Shown here: positions 8,145-16,054 of the stretch, piece by piece
Numbering within the stretch: position 1 is the stretch's first letter
Layout: the number at the start of each line of letters is the position of its first letter
Assembly (NCBI GenBank): GCA_944320975.1
Contig: CALUJM010000015.1
Location: 1 to 58,545, forward strand
Length of the DNA: 58,545 nucleotides
Reading direction: 5' to 3'
Source of the DNA: an uncultured Atopobiaceae bacterium
GTDB lineage: Bacteria > Actinomycetota > Coriobacteriia > Coriobacteriales > Atopobiaceae
The notes under the pieces: generated by a model
Told to the model about the DNA's origin: nothing
Databases searched by the model: none
What the model saw: only the letters and a program-made list of their open reading frames with translations
Made by a program: the position numbers and the translations under genes

Positions 8145-9416
8145 CTACCCCTCCAGCTTGGTGCCGCATTCGGGGCAGAACTTCGCGCCGTCGGCGACAC
8201 GGGACCCGCACTGCGGGCAGTGGCGGTCGCGGGGCACGGGGGTCCCGCACTCGGGGCAGAATTTGGCCGTGGGCGGGAGCGGGTTGCCGCACTTCGGGCA
8301 CTGGGCCGCTGCCGGGGCGGGCGCGGGCGTGGGCTGCGCGGCCGGCGCGGGCACGGGCGTGGGCTGCGCTGCCGGGGCGGGCGCGGGCGCCGCTGCCGGC
8401 GCGGCCATCCCGGGCGCCCCGCCCATGGCCCCGAAGGCGATCTGGTTCGACATCGTGTCGACGGCGCCCATCGCGCCCAGGCCGACCCCGAGCCCCGCTG
8501 CCGCCGCGGCAACGTCGCCGCCGGAGTTCTGGGCGATCTGGCCCATGATGTTGACGCTCTGCTGCGCCTGCCAGGCCTGGTTGGGCTGGACGGCAGCGAA
8601 GGCGCCCATGGCCTGGCTCTGCGCGACGGCACGGTCGACGATGTCGACGCCCTGCTCGGCGCGCTGCTCGGCGCGCTTGTGAACCAGCTGCAGGTAGGGG
8701 TCGTCCGGCGGGACGCTCAGGCCCGAGATGCTGAAGCGCTGGAGCGCCAGGCCGTAGCGGGAGAGCTCGTCGGCGACCGGCTGCTCGACCAGTCCCGCCA
8801 TCTCAGCGGCGTGGGAGCAGACGTCGATGATGGAGCGGCCCTGCGCGGCCTGCGCCCCCATCACGGAGGTGATGGCCCCCATGATCTCCTGACCGACCAC
8901 GTCCTCGAGCTGCTGGCGCACGTACCCAACGCTCATCGACCTGACGTTGTTGCCCACCAGCTTGCGGTAGAGCGTCGCGGCGTCTGTGACACGGATGACA
9001 TAGGACCCGTAGGCCCGGATGTTGGCGGGGCTCCCCATCTGGGGGTCAAAGACCTGGACGGGGGTTCTCGTGCCCCAGCGGATGGGCTCGGAGTCCTCGA
9101 GGCGGATGAACAGCACGCGGCAGCTGAACGAGCTCACGCCGCCGGAGACCGAGTTGAACAGGCGGCTGATGAACGGGTAGTTGCTGGTCTCGAGCTCGTA
9201 GCGGCCTGCGGAGAACTCCTGGACGATGACGCCGTCGCGGCAGAAGAGGGCGACCTCGCCCTCGCTGACGATGAGCACCGAGCCCGTGTTGAAGTCCTCC
9301 TGGGGGTTGAGGTAGAAGAGGTCGCGCGGGCCGCCCTCGTTCTTGATCACCTCGAGGAAGTGCTTCTTTCCCCCGGGGAACAAAGCTTCGTTGGGATTCT
9401 TGGGAAAAAGGGCCAT
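8145..9416 (-). CDS. SPFH/Band-7 protein with C-terminal zinc ribbons (YdjI-like)
   Basis: The protein has 423 residues. Residues about 1-215 match the SPFH family often called virion core protein or YdjI: ALFPGGKKHFLEVIKNEGG, LFYLNPQEDFNTGSVLIV, VQVFDPQMG and a long helix with QLEDVVGQEIMGA. A helical region and an Ala/Pro-rich linker follow. The end carries two zinc ribbons (CPKCGNPLPPTAKFCPECG and CPQCGSRVADGAKFCPECG). The start is the second ATG of AGGAGGATGCTCATGG; the first ATG touches the Shine-Dalgarno sequence. In Bacillus, ydjI lies with pspA-like and zinc-ribbon genes induced by envelope stress. It heads a three-gene minus-strand transcript and is divergent from another zinc-ribbon membrane gene. 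Confidence 0.8.
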   Translation of the reverse strand: MALFPKNPNEALFPGGKKHFLEVIKNEGGPRDLFYLNPQEDFNTGSVLIVSEGEVALFCRDGVIVQEFSAGRYELETSNYPFISRLFNSVSGGVSSFSCRVLFIRLEDSEPIRWGTRTPVQVFDPQMGSPANIRAYGSYVIRVTDAATLYRKLVGNNVRSMSVGYVRQQLEDVVGQEIMGAITSVMGAQAAQGRSIIDVCSHAAEMAGLVEQPVADELSRYGLALQRFSISGLSVPPDDPYLQLVHKRAEQRAEQGVDIVDRAVAQSQAMGAFAAVQPNQAWQAQQSVNIMGQIAQNSGGDVAAAAAGLGVGLGAMGAVDTMSNQIAFGAMGGAPGMAAPAAAPAPAPAAQPTPVPAPAAQPTPAPAPAAAQCPKCGNPLPPTAKFCPECGTPVPRDRHCPQCGSRVADGAKFCPECGTKLEG

Positions 9417-9593
9417 GAGCATCCTCCTGACTGCGCATTTCCGACTGAGCAACAGTGTAGATGGAGGCGCTCTTATTTTATTGCGCAAATAATTTCGGCT
9501 CTTCGCGGATACACTGGCCCTGTGCCCAATGAGGTCCGATTTGACCCCCCGGGGAACTCGGACGCCCCGGAGCGAGAGAAAAGGAGAGCGAAG

Positions 9594-10514
9594 ATGAACT
9601 GCCCCAACTGCGGAACGCCCATCGAGCCGGGCGGGAAGTTCTGCCCGCGCTGCGGAACCAAGGTCGTCGATGCCGTGCCCGCGCATGCCGCGAGCTCGCC
9701 GCGGATGCCCGCGTCCCAGGCGCCGACCGCCCCTGCGCGGCCGGTGAGCTCTGCGGGATCGGTCGCGCCGGTCGCGCTGTTCCCCTATGACGTCGGCCGC
9801 AACCGCAAGTACTTCCTGCCGCAGTCGATCATGACCGAGATCATCATCATCGTCGTCGCCGTGCTGGTGCTGCTCACCGGCTTCTCTATGGCCAGCGACA
9901 GGGGCGGAATGGCCGCCATGCTCATCATCGGCTCCCTCATCGTGGGCGGCCTCGCGGGCCTCTCCATCTACTCCAAGCGCGACTGTCCTAACGACAGCCA
10001 GGTCGATGCCATGTACGAGGGCATCGCCCGGATCGGCAGCGACGAGGCCATCGGCAAGCTGGGTATCTCCACCAAGGAGGCGCAGCGCGTCAAGCCGCTC
10101 GAGTTCTCGGGCAGGAGCTGGAGCGACGAGCCCGCGAAGGTCTTCGTGCGCGTGGGCAAGGACGGCGTCACCCGCACGAGCAACTACCAGGTCTCCTTCC
10201 TCTATCCCGGAAAGGAGGTGCTCTACTGCTACGCCGCGTCCCAGTCGCTCACGGTCAGGTCCCGCCGCGTCAAGACCGCCGACGTGTTCTACGAGGACGT
10301 CGTCGACATGTCCATCACCGAGACGGTCTCCGGCGCGGGTGGCGGCGGGGGGTTCTTCTCGCTGCGCCTGTCGTCCGGCTCGCTGCTCGAGTTCTCGTTT
10401 GGCGCCTCTCAGCGCACCTCGGTCGAGGGCCTGCGCACCCTGCTGCGCGAGAAGAAGGCCGAGGCGGGCAACCTCCAGCGCGAGCAGCTCAAGGCCATCA
10501 AGGCTCGGATGTAA
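9594..10514 (+). CDS. Zinc-ribbon membrane protein with PH-like C-terminal region
   Basis: The protein has 306 residues. It starts with a zinc ribbon (MNCPNCGTPIEPGGKFCPRC), followed by a Pro/Ala linker. Two hydrophobic segments come next (TEIIIIVVAVLVLLTGFSMA and MAAMLIIGSLIVGGLAGLSI, about residues 80-122). The last 180 residues form a beta-rich domain (VSFLYPGKEVLYCYAASQSL and FFSLRLSSGSLLEFSFG) that resembles bacterial PH-like domains, a resemblance I consider tentative. The ATG at 9594 has GGAGAG upstream. It is divergent from the SPFH operon, so one control region probably serves both, and it is followed after 9 bases by a small membrane protein gene. Confidence 0.73.
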   Translation: MNCPNCGTPIEPGGKFCPRCGTKVVDAVPAHAASSPRMPASQAPTAPARPVSSAGSVAPVALFPYDVGRNRKYFLPQSIMTEIIIIVVAVLVLLTGFSMASDRGGMAAMLIIGSLIVGGLAGLSIYSKRDCPNDSQVDAMYEGIARIGSDEAIGKLGISTKEAQRVKPLEFSGRSWSDEPAKVFVRVGKDGVTRTSNYQVSFLYPGKEVLYCYAASQSLTVRSRRVKTADVFYEDVVDMSITETVSGAGGGGGFFSLRLSSGSLLEFSFGASQRTSVEGLRTLLREKKAEAGNLQREQLKAIKARM

Positions 10515-10523
10515 GGAGCGGGT

Positions 10524-10682
10524 ATGATAATGTTCAGCTGGGCGGACCTGGGCGCCCTCACCGTCATCGTGCTCATCATCGCGGCGCTCGTGGGAAAGGT
10601 CAAGCGCGGCAAGTCAGAATCGAAGCCGGGGGAGTCCGGCGGGGGTTCGAACATCTACAACGACGACAGCTACTGGAGCTGA
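10524..10682 (+). CDS. Small membrane protein, 52 residues
   Basis: A short open frame with AAGGAG upstream of the ATG. It encodes one membrane helix (about residues 9-24, LGALTVIVLIIAALVG) followed by a basic patch (KVKRGK) and a Gly/Ser-rich tail ending in DDSYWS. It begins 9 bases after the zinc-ribbon membrane gene and should be translated with it. Codon use is like that of its neighbours. It belongs to no family I know; it may be a partner subunit of the zinc-ribbon/SPFH membrane set. Confidence 0.65.
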   Translation: MIMFSWADLGALTVIVLIIAALVGKVKRGKSESKPGESGGGSNIYNDDSYWS

Positions 10683-10740
10683 CGTGACGGGGCGGGGCTC
10701 GGCTGAGGTCGGGCCCCGTTCCTTTTGCATGCCCGAGCGC

Positions 10741-11400
10741 CTAGGGCCTTCGGGCGTGGCCGGCGCGCACGCTGCCCGCAAACGCCGGCGTGGCGAGAAG
10801 GACGGCGAGCTCGCAGGCTGCGTCCGGAGCGACGTCGGCCTGGTTGACGAGTGCGACGTCGGAGAGGGCCTCGGCGCCCGCGGCGCGCGCCACGAGCTCC
10901 GGCGTGGCGGCGTCCTCCGGCGCGCAGCCGGCGAGCTCGCAGAAGATCTCCGGGCGGTGCACGACGTCGCGCACGGGCCTGCCGAGGCCGGACGCGCCGA
11001 ACACGACGATCGTGCGCCCCGAGCACGCGGGGATGACCGGCTCCCAGGCGGCATGCGCCTTGAGGGGGAGCCGACGCGCCCCATCGGCTTCCACGAGGAC
11101 GTGGTCCGCGAGGTCTGCCAGTGTGTCGATGCCCAGCTCAGGCGCCACGAGCTTGCCGTTCTTCTCGGCCTGCGATCCCACGCAGACCACGCGCGACGCC
11201 GCGAGCGCCTCCGCGACTGCGCCCGGGTCCGTTGACGTAACGAGAGGAACGCCCTCAAACGGCAGGATGTGCGTGGTCGTGGTGAGCACAACCGTGCCCG
11301 GCAGCTCGCGCGCGAGCGCCGCCAGCAGCGACGTCTTGCCGCCGCTGCCGATGACCGACGTCACGCCCGGGCCCACGCCCAGCGCCTCCGCAAGTTTCAT
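10741..11400 (-). CDS. yqeC: YqeC, selenium-dependent hydroxylase accessory protein
   Basis: The 219-residue protein has a P-loop near its start (SVIGSGGKTSLLAALA), TTTTHI after it, and VLVEADGARRLPLKAHAAWEPV in the middle, the signature of the YqeC family. YqeC occurs with YqeB, MocA and SelD in genomes with selenium-dependent molybdenum hydroxylases; the biochemical step is unknown, but insertion of labile selenium or cofactor has been proposed. The in-frame ATG at 11406 touches GAGGAG, so the ATG at 11400, six bases further on, is preferred. It is transcribed against the small membrane protein gene and is divergent from the HgdB-like gene across a 265-base region. Confidence 0.9.
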   Translation of the reverse strand: MKLAEALGVGPGVTSVIGSGGKTSLLAALARELPGTVVLTTTTHILPFEGVPLVTSTDPGAVAEALAASRVVCVGSQAEKNGKLVAPELGIDTLADLADHVLVEADGARRLPLKAHAAWEPVIPACSGRTIVVFGASGLGRPVRDVVHRPEIFCELAGCAPEDAATPELVARAAGAEALSDVALVNQADVAPDAACELAVLLATPAFAGSVRAGHARRP

Positions 11401-11452
11401 GTGCATCTCCTCGATGTCCTTCTCGCTGCGGCATCAGCCGTGACCGTGCAAC

Positions 11453-11516
11453 GAGCATGCCATATGGGACAGTTTTGTACCGCCGAGAGGGGGATTCTGT
11501 CCCATATGGCATGCTC
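11453..11516. repeat. Inverted repeat with ATATGGGACAG core
   Basis: Perfect 20-bp arms (GAGCATGCCATATGGGACAG at 11453-11472 and its complement at 11497-11516) lie in the divergent yqeC / HgdB-like promoter region. The arms contain GGGACAG, as do those of the other palindromes. Confidence 0.88.
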
Positions 11517-11585
11517 GGTGCGGGCGGTGTCTCAGCCGCGGCGGCTGCTCCGCCCCTCCTCGACGCCATCCTACCGTCTGCGGCA

Positions 11586-11605
11586 TTGTAGTTTCAAAAC
11601 TACAA
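11586..11605. promoter_or_regulatory. Short palindrome upstream of the HgdB-like gene
   Basis: TTGTAGTTTCAAAACTACAA has 9-bp arms around two bases, lies 60 bases before the HgdB-like ATG and is followed by CGCTG. It has operator size and symmetry. It is not a good ModE box; the regulator is unknown. Confidence 0.45.
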
Positions 11606-11665
11606 CGCTGCATTACTCTTTGTTTGGATGCCAAACACTTTTTTGACCAGACCCAGGGAGGGCCC

Positions 11666-12829
11666 ATGAGCGACGTCGCCGCCATCGAGCTGCCGCGCAC
11701 CTTCGAGGAGTTCAACGAGCAACGCCGTCAGAGCTTCCTCAAGGTGAAGGAATTCAAGCAGGCGGGCGGCCGCCTGGTGGGCTACCTCTGCAGCTACACG
11801 CCGCTCGAGGTGATCGACGCCGCCGGCGCCTCGGGCGTGGGCCTCTGCGGCACCTCCGACGAGGTCATCCCCGCGGCCGAGGAAGTCCTGCCGGCCAACC
11901 TCTGCCCGCTCATCAAGTCCACCTATGGCTTTGCGTACTCGCAGAAGTGCCCGTTCACGCACTTCAGCGACCTCATCGTGGGCGAGACCACCTGCGACGG
12001 CAAGAAGAAGATGTACGAGCTGCTGAACGAGCTCAAGCCCACCTACGTCCTGCATCTGCCGCAGAGCCGCTCCCGTTCGCACGAGCGCGAGGGCTGGTAC
12101 CAGGAGGTCGTTGGCCTCAAGGAGGCCCTCGAGCGGCTCTATGGCATCCAGATTACCGACGACGCCCTGCGCGAGGCCGCGCGCCTGCGCAACCGTCTGC
12201 GCCGGGCGATCCTGGCCCTCTACGATCTGCAGCGGAGCGTGCCGCCGGCGATGAGCGGCGTGGAGCTCATGAGCACGATGTTCGCCGGAACGTTCAACTT
12301 TGATGTCCGCGCGTACGTGGAGAGCCTGGAGCGCCTCTGCGAGAAGCGCCGTGCGGAGGCCGCCGCGGCCGGCAGCCCCATCAGCGCGGGGGCCAAGCGC
12401 ATCCTCATCACCGGCTGCCCCGTCGGCGGCGTGATCAACAAGGTCGGCGCCACAATCGAGCACAACGGCGGCGTGGTGGTCTGCGAGGACGACTGCTCCG
12501 GCGAGCGCACCAACCGCTTCATGGTGGACGAGGACGCGCCGGACATCCTGCGCGCGATCGCCGACCGCTATCTCCAGATCAACTGCTCCGTCATGACGCC
12601 CAACGACGACCGCTTTGCGGCGACGCTGGAGATGGCCGAGAAGTACCAGGTGGACGGCGTGATCGAGTGCGTGCTCACGGCGTGCCACACCTTCAACGTG
12701 GAGTCCGCGCGGGTGGAGCGCGCCGTCGAGGGCGCGGGCATCCCGTACATGAAGGTGGAAACCGACTATTCCGCCGGAGATCTCGGCCAGCTGGAGACGC
12801 GCATCGCCGCGTTCATAGAGACGCTGTAA
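11666..12829 (+). CDS. HgdB/YjiM-family double-cubane-type iron-sulfur protein
   Basis: The 387-residue protein belongs to the 2-hydroxyacyl-CoA dehydratase D-component family. Clear marks are YLCSYTPLEVIDAAG, LPANLCPLIKSTYGFA, KCPFTHFSDLIVGETTCDGK, a central GCPVGG, CEDDCSGER and LTACHTF. The cysteines supply iron-sulfur ligands. It stands as a single subunit next to one activator ATPase, which is the arrangement of double-cubane cluster proteins rather than of two-subunit dehydratases. Those proteins use a [Fe8S9]-type cluster to reduce small molecules with ATP-driven low-potential electrons; their natural substrates are unclear. AGGGAG precedes the ATG at 11666. The gene leads a run with activator, YedF, DUF3343 and a PLP lyase, which ties it to selenium or sulfur handling. 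Confidence 0.87.
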   Translation: MSDVAAIELPRTFEEFNEQRRQSFLKVKEFKQAGGRLVGYLCSYTPLEVIDAAGASGVGLCGTSDEVIPAAEEVLPANLCPLIKSTYGFAYSQKCPFTHFSDLIVGETTCDGKKKMYELLNELKPTYVLHLPQSRSRSHEREGWYQEVVGLKEALERLYGIQITDDALREAARLRNRLRRAILALYDLQRSVPPAMSGVELMSTMFAGTFNFDVRAYVESLERLCEKRRAEAAAAGSPISAGAKRILITGCPVGGVINKVGATIEHNGGVVVCEDDCSGERTNRFMVDEDAPDILRAIADRYLQINCSVMTPNDDRFAATLEMAEKYQVDGVIECVLTACHTFNVESARVERAVEGAGIPYMKVETDYSAGDLGQLETRIAAFIETL

Positions 12830-12835
12830 GGGAGC

Positions 12836-13642
12836 ATGGCGGTGGGCGAGAATAATGTGCCGTCCGGGCGCCTGGGCATAGGCGTTGACATCGGCTCCAC
12901 GGCGACCAAGGTGGCCGTGGTGGGCGCCGACGGCTCGCTCGTGCACGCAGAGGTCATGCCCACGGGCTTCTCCAGCGTGGACGCCGCCGAGCGTGCCCGC
13001 GCCGCCCTCGAGGCGTGGAGAGGGGACAGGCACTTTTGCACGCTCGACGCGCGGGTGGTGGCCACAGGCTACGGCCGCGTTGCCGTGCCGTACGCGGACA
13101 AGGTCGTGACCGAGATCACGTGCCACGGGCGCGGGGCGGCGCGGCTCTTTGGGCCCGACGGCACCGTGATCGACGTGGGCGGCCAGGATACCAAGGTCAT
13201 CCGCCTGCGTGGCGGTCGCGTGTTCAAGTTTGTGATGAACGACAAGTGCGCGGCGGGCACGGGCCGCTTCCTGGAGATCATGGCGGACCGGCTGGGCGTG
13301 GGGCACGACGAGCTGTCCGCGCTCGCACGCGCCGGCGAGCCCACGCAGATCACCAGCATGTGCACGGTCTTCGCGGAGAGCGAGGTCATCAGCCTCGTGG
13401 GCCGCGGGGAGCCGCGGCCCAACATCGCCCGCGGCGTGATCGAGAGCGTCGTGGGGCGCGTGGCCACGCTCGCCGCCACGGCAGGCGGCGCGGCGCCGTA
13501 CTACCTCACGGGCGGGCTCTGCGACAACGAGTACGTGGTGGAGCGGCTGGGCGAGAAGCTCGGCGCGCCCGTGACCACCCGCCCGGAGGCGCGCTATGCC
13601 GGGGCGCTGGGCGCGGCGCTCATGGCGCTGGAGCTGGAGTAG
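12836..13642 (+). CDS. HgdC/YjiL-type activator ATPase
   Basis: The 268-residue protein has the ASKHA fold marks of the BcrAD/BadFG/HgdC family: GIGVDIGSTATKVAVV near the start, TVIDVGGQDTKVI, MNDKCAAGTGRFLE with one cluster cysteine, and CTVFAESEVISL with the second. Homodimers hold one [4Fe-4S] cluster and fire electrons into the HgdB-type partner on ATP hydrolysis. Six bases separate it from the partner gene. Residues about 60-69 (WRGDRHFCTL), between the first strand-helix unit and ATGYGR, are encoded by a copy of the dispersed palindrome at 13017-13043; homologues have an ordinary helix and loop here. The frame stays open through the repeat. Confidence 0.92.
   Translation: MAVGENNVPSGRLGIGVDIGSTATKVAVVGADGSLVHAEVMPTGFSSVDAAERARAALEAWRGDRHFCTLDARVVATGYGRVAVPYADKVVTEITCHGRGAARLFGPDGTVIDVGGQDTKVIRLRGGRVFKFVMNDKCAAGTGRFLEIMADRLGVGHDELSALARAGEPTQITSMCTVFAESEVISLVGRGEPRPNIARGVIESVVGRVATLAATAGGAAPYYLTGGLCDNEYVVERLGEKLGAPVTTRPEARYAGALGAALMALELE
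13017..13043. repeat. GGGGACAGGCACTTTTGCACG repeat inside the activator gene
   Basis: The segment GGGGACAGGCACTTTTGCAC is identical to the intergenic family at 4676 and 29101, with a less complete left arm (GGAGA in place of GCAAA). It lies in frame within the HgdC-type gene. Confidence 0.9.
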
Positions 13643-13715
13643 GCTGTACGAGACGCGGGCCGAGGTTCTTCTCGCCCGCCGCAGGAGGGCCCGGACGGGC
13701 CGGATGGGAGAGAAC

Positions 13716-14375
13716 ATGGCAGACACGGTGCTCACGGTCGACGCGCGCGGGGACGCGTGCCCGATCCCGGTGGTGAAGACGCTGAAGACGCTGAAGGCGC
13801 TCGGGGCGCTGGCGGGCCCGGGCTCGGTCGAGACGCTCGTGGACAACGAGATCGCGGTGGCAAACCTCACCCGCATGGGCGAGGGCAAGGGCTGCGCGGT
13901 GACGAGCGAGCGCCTGGGCGAGAAGGAATGGCGCGTGACCGTGACGGCCTCGGCGGCGCTCGCGGTGAGCGACGCGGAGGCTGAGTCGGCGACGTGCGAG
14001 GTGCCGGTGCCGGGCGCGCCGTCCTTCTCGCCTGCGCCGCGCCGCGTGGTGGTGGCCATCACCTCCGAGTGCATGGGCACCGGCGACGACGTGCTGGGGC
14101 GCAAGCTCATGGGCAGCTTCATCTACTCGCTCACGCAGCTCGACGAGCTGCCGGCCTGCGTTCTGCTCTACAACGGCGGCGCGCACCTCAGCTGCGAGGG
14201 GTCGGCCGCGCTGGAGGACCTGCGGGGCCTGGCGGCCTCCGGCGTCGAGGTGCTCACCTGCGGGACCTGCCTCGACCACTACGGCATCGCGGATACGCTG
14301 GCCGTGGGCGAGGTCACCAACATGTACGTTATCGCGCAGCGGCTCACCGGCGCGAGCCTCGTGGTGCGGCCGTAG
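13716..14375 (+). CDS. yedF: YedF, selenium metabolism protein (TusA-DsrE fusion)
   Basis: The 219-residue protein has a TusA/SirA domain at about residues 4-72, with the CPIP motif (DARGDACPIPVVKTLKTL) whose cysteine carries sulfur or selenium. It also has a DsrE-like domain from about 108 onward (VVVAITSECMGTGDDVLG, then ACVLLYNGGAHLSCEG and CGTCLDHYG). This is the standard YedF plan. The family tracks selenium-utilisation traits and is thought to carry persulfide or selenopersulfide. GGGAGAG lies before the ATG at 13716. The 73-base gap from the activator gene contains GTTCTTCTCGCC. DUF3343 and a PLP lyase follow directly, so the three may form a relay for selenium. Confidence 0.92.
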   Translation: MADTVLTVDARGDACPIPVVKTLKTLKALGALAGPGSVETLVDNEIAVANLTRMGEGKGCAVTSERLGEKEWRVTVTASAALAVSDAEAESATCEVPVPGAPSFSPAPRRVVVAITSECMGTGDDVLGRKLMGSFIYSLTQLDELPACVLLYNGGAHLSCEGSAALEDLRGLAASGVEVLTCGTCLDHYGIADTLAVGEVTNMYVIAQRLTGASLVVRP

Positions 14376-14400
14376 GGTCGGGCGCGGGCTGGGGTTTGCG

Positions 14401-14652
14401 ATGGCACGCGTGCGGGTGCCGTCTTTGGTGGTGACGTTCCCCACCACGGCGGCGGCGATGTCATGCGAGGAGTGCTGCCAGCGGCGCGGCCTCGGCGGCC
14501 GGATGATCCCGGTGCCCGGCGAGGTCGCGGCAGGCTGCGGCCTGGCGTGGAAGACGGCGCCAGAGGCGCGCGAGGAGCTCGTGGCGGCGCTGGAGGCCGA
14601 CGGCGTGCCCGTCGAGGCCATGACCGTAATCGAGCTCCTCGAGTTCCGATGA
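14401..14652 (+). CDS. DUF3343 putative Se/S carrier protein
   Basis: An 83-residue protein with CEECC at about residues 22-26 and the segment MIPVPGEVAAGCGLAWKT, which is the DUF3343 pattern (a conserved GCG near the middle). DUF3343 proteins occur next to YedF, SelD and cysteine desulfurase-like genes and are suspected carriers of reduced sulfur or selenium; no activity has been shown to my knowledge. It starts 25 bases after yedF, and its stop (TGA at 14650) runs into the next palindromic stretch. The ribosome-binding site is weak (GGGCTGGGG). Confidence 0.8.
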   Translation: MARVRVPSLVVTFPTTAAAMSCEECCQRRGLGGRMIPVPGEVAAGCGLAWKTAPEAREELVAALEADGVPVEAMTVIELLEFR

Positions 14653-14660
14653 TGTGCAAA

Positions 14661-14691
14661 GCGTGCAAAAGTGCCTGTCACTTTTGCACGC
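14661..14691. repeat. GCGTGCAAAAGTGCCTGTCAC palindrome
   Basis: A 31-base inverted repeat of the GTGCAAAAGTGCCTGTC family, followed at 14696 by GAGAAGGAC, between the DUF3343 gene and the PLP lyase gene. Confidence 0.9.
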
Positions 14692-14713
14692 TGGCGAGAA
14701 GGACGTGGGTTTG

Positions 14714-15862
14714 ATGATCTACCTGGACAACGCGGCGACGACGATGCGCAAGCCGCAGGAGGTCGTGGACGCCGTCGCGGCGGCGCTGGGGTCGCTCGGC
14801 AACGCGGGGCGCGGGGCGTCTGCGGGCGCGCTCGATGCCGGCCGCGTGGTGCTGCGCTGCCGCGAGGCAGTGGCGGCGCTCCTGGGCTGTCCGCGCGCCG
14901 ACCACGTGTGCTTCTCGGCCAACGCGACGACGGCGCTCAACGCCACGCTGTCCGGCCTGGTGGGTCCGGGGGAGCGCGTGGTCACCACGGTCCTGGAGCA
15001 CAACTCCGTCCTGCGGCCGCTTGCGCGCCTAGCGGATGAGCGCGGCGTCGAGGTTGCCTACGCGGGCTGCGACGCACACGGTCTTCTCGACATGGACGAG
15101 CTCGAGCGCCTGATCTGCCCGGGCACGCGCCTCGTTGCGGTGACGCACGGATCCAACGTGACGGGCAACCTCGTGGACGTGGCGCGCGTGGCGGAGATGG
15201 CTCACGCGGCGGGGGCGCTTGTGCTGGTTGACGCGTCGCAGACGGCGGGCTGCGTGCCGCTGGATATGTCGGCCATGGGTCTTGACGTGGTCTGCTTCAC
15301 CGGTCACAAGGGCCTCATGGGTCCGCAGGGCACGGGCGGGATGGCCGTGGCCGAGGACGTCGACGTGCGTCCCTGGGTCGAGGGCGGCTCCGGGGTGCGC
15401 TCCTTTGAGCGGCGTCACCCGTTGGAGTGGCCCACGCGACTGGAGGCGGGGACGCTGAACGCCTACGGCCTTGCTGGTCTCGCGGCGGGCATCGCGTTTA
15501 TCGAGAAGAACGGCGGGCCGGCAGCGGTCGGCGCGCGCGAGCACGCGCTCGCGCGACGGCTCTACGAGGGCGTGGGCGGCGTGCCGGGCGTGACGGTGTA
15601 CGGCGGCTGGGCGGTGTCGCCCGAGCGCTGCGGCTCCATCGTGGCGTTCAACGTGGACGGCCTGGACTCCGCCGAGGTTGCCGACGCGCTGTCCTCGGGC
15701 TGGGGAATCGCGTGCCGCGCCGGCGCCCACTGCGCGCCGCTCATGCACCGGGCGCTGGGGACCGAGCGTCAGGGCAGCGTGCGCCTGAGCTGCGGCTGGT
15801 TCAACACCGAGGAAGAGATCGACGTCGCTGTCGCCGCCGTCCGCGAAATCGCCGCCGGCTGA
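14714..15862 (+). CDS. Class V aminotransferase: cysteine desulfurase / selenocysteine lyase-like
   Basis: The 382-residue PLP enzyme begins with MIYLDNAATTMRKP. The lysine that binds PLP is in CFTGHKGLMGPQGTGG, and SQTAG and HGSNVTGN contribute to the cofactor site. Near the C-terminus GIACRAGAHCAPLMHR carries the cysteine that takes part in sulfur transfer in this fold. It resembles the subfamily found beside YedF and DUF3343. The expected reaction is removal of S or Se from cysteine or selenocysteine to give alanine plus a persulfide or selenide. The ATG at 14714 fits the family start; the palindrome and GAGAAGGAC lie just before it. Substrate preference cannot be read from the sequence, but SelD in the window makes selenium plausible. 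Confidence 0.9.
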   Translation: MIYLDNAATTMRKPQEVVDAVAAALGSLGNAGRGASAGALDAGRVVLRCREAVAALLGCPRADHVCFSANATTALNATLSGLVGPGERVVTTVLEHNSVLRPLARLADERGVEVAYAGCDAHGLLDMDELERLICPGTRLVAVTHGSNVTGNLVDVARVAEMAHAAGALVLVDASQTAGCVPLDMSAMGLDVVCFTGHKGLMGPQGTGGMAVAEDVDVRPWVEGGSGVRSFERRHPLEWPTRLEAGTLNAYGLAGLAAGIAFIEKNGGPAAVGAREHALARRLYEGVGGVPGVTVYGGWAVSPERCGSIVAFNVDGLDSAEVADALSSGWGIACRAGAHCAPLMHRALGTERQGSVRLSCGWFNTEEEIDVAVAAVREIAAG

Positions 15863-15898
15863 CTGCACGAAATAACACGTCCCCAACGTGCAGTTTTT
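15863..15898 (+). terminator. Hairpin with T-run after the PLP lyase gene
   Basis: CTGCACG (15863-15869) pairs with CGTGCAG (15887-15893) across a 17-base loop containing AACACGTCCCC, and TTTTT follows. The same CTGCACGAAATAACACG string returns at 25754, so this terminator is also a dispersed repeat. Beyond it, 15899-16050 holds no gene; GGTAATTGTCTTACC (15905) and GTAAGCTATACTTAC (16012) are small palindromes of unknown meaning. Confidence 0.75.
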
Positions 15899-16054
15899 CC
15901 AGTAGGTAATTGTCTTACCGATAAGAACCGGCGGGCCGGGGCCTGCGAGGGTGAGCCGCCTGGGGGCGGTTCGGCGCCGCCGGCGGGGCGCGGCTCCGAG
16001 GCAGACTTTTTGTAAGCTATACTTACTCGATGTAATTCAAAGGCTGACGCAGAT

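Noticed and set aside
6699..9593. Plus-strand open frame across the SPFH, membrane and TPR genes
   Set aside because: Only its end (from 9594) is a real gene; the rest is antisense to three coherent minus-strand proteins.
11586..11605. Second ModE box
   Set aside because: Arms read TTGTAGTTT, not CGTTATAT, and spacing is 2 instead of 8.
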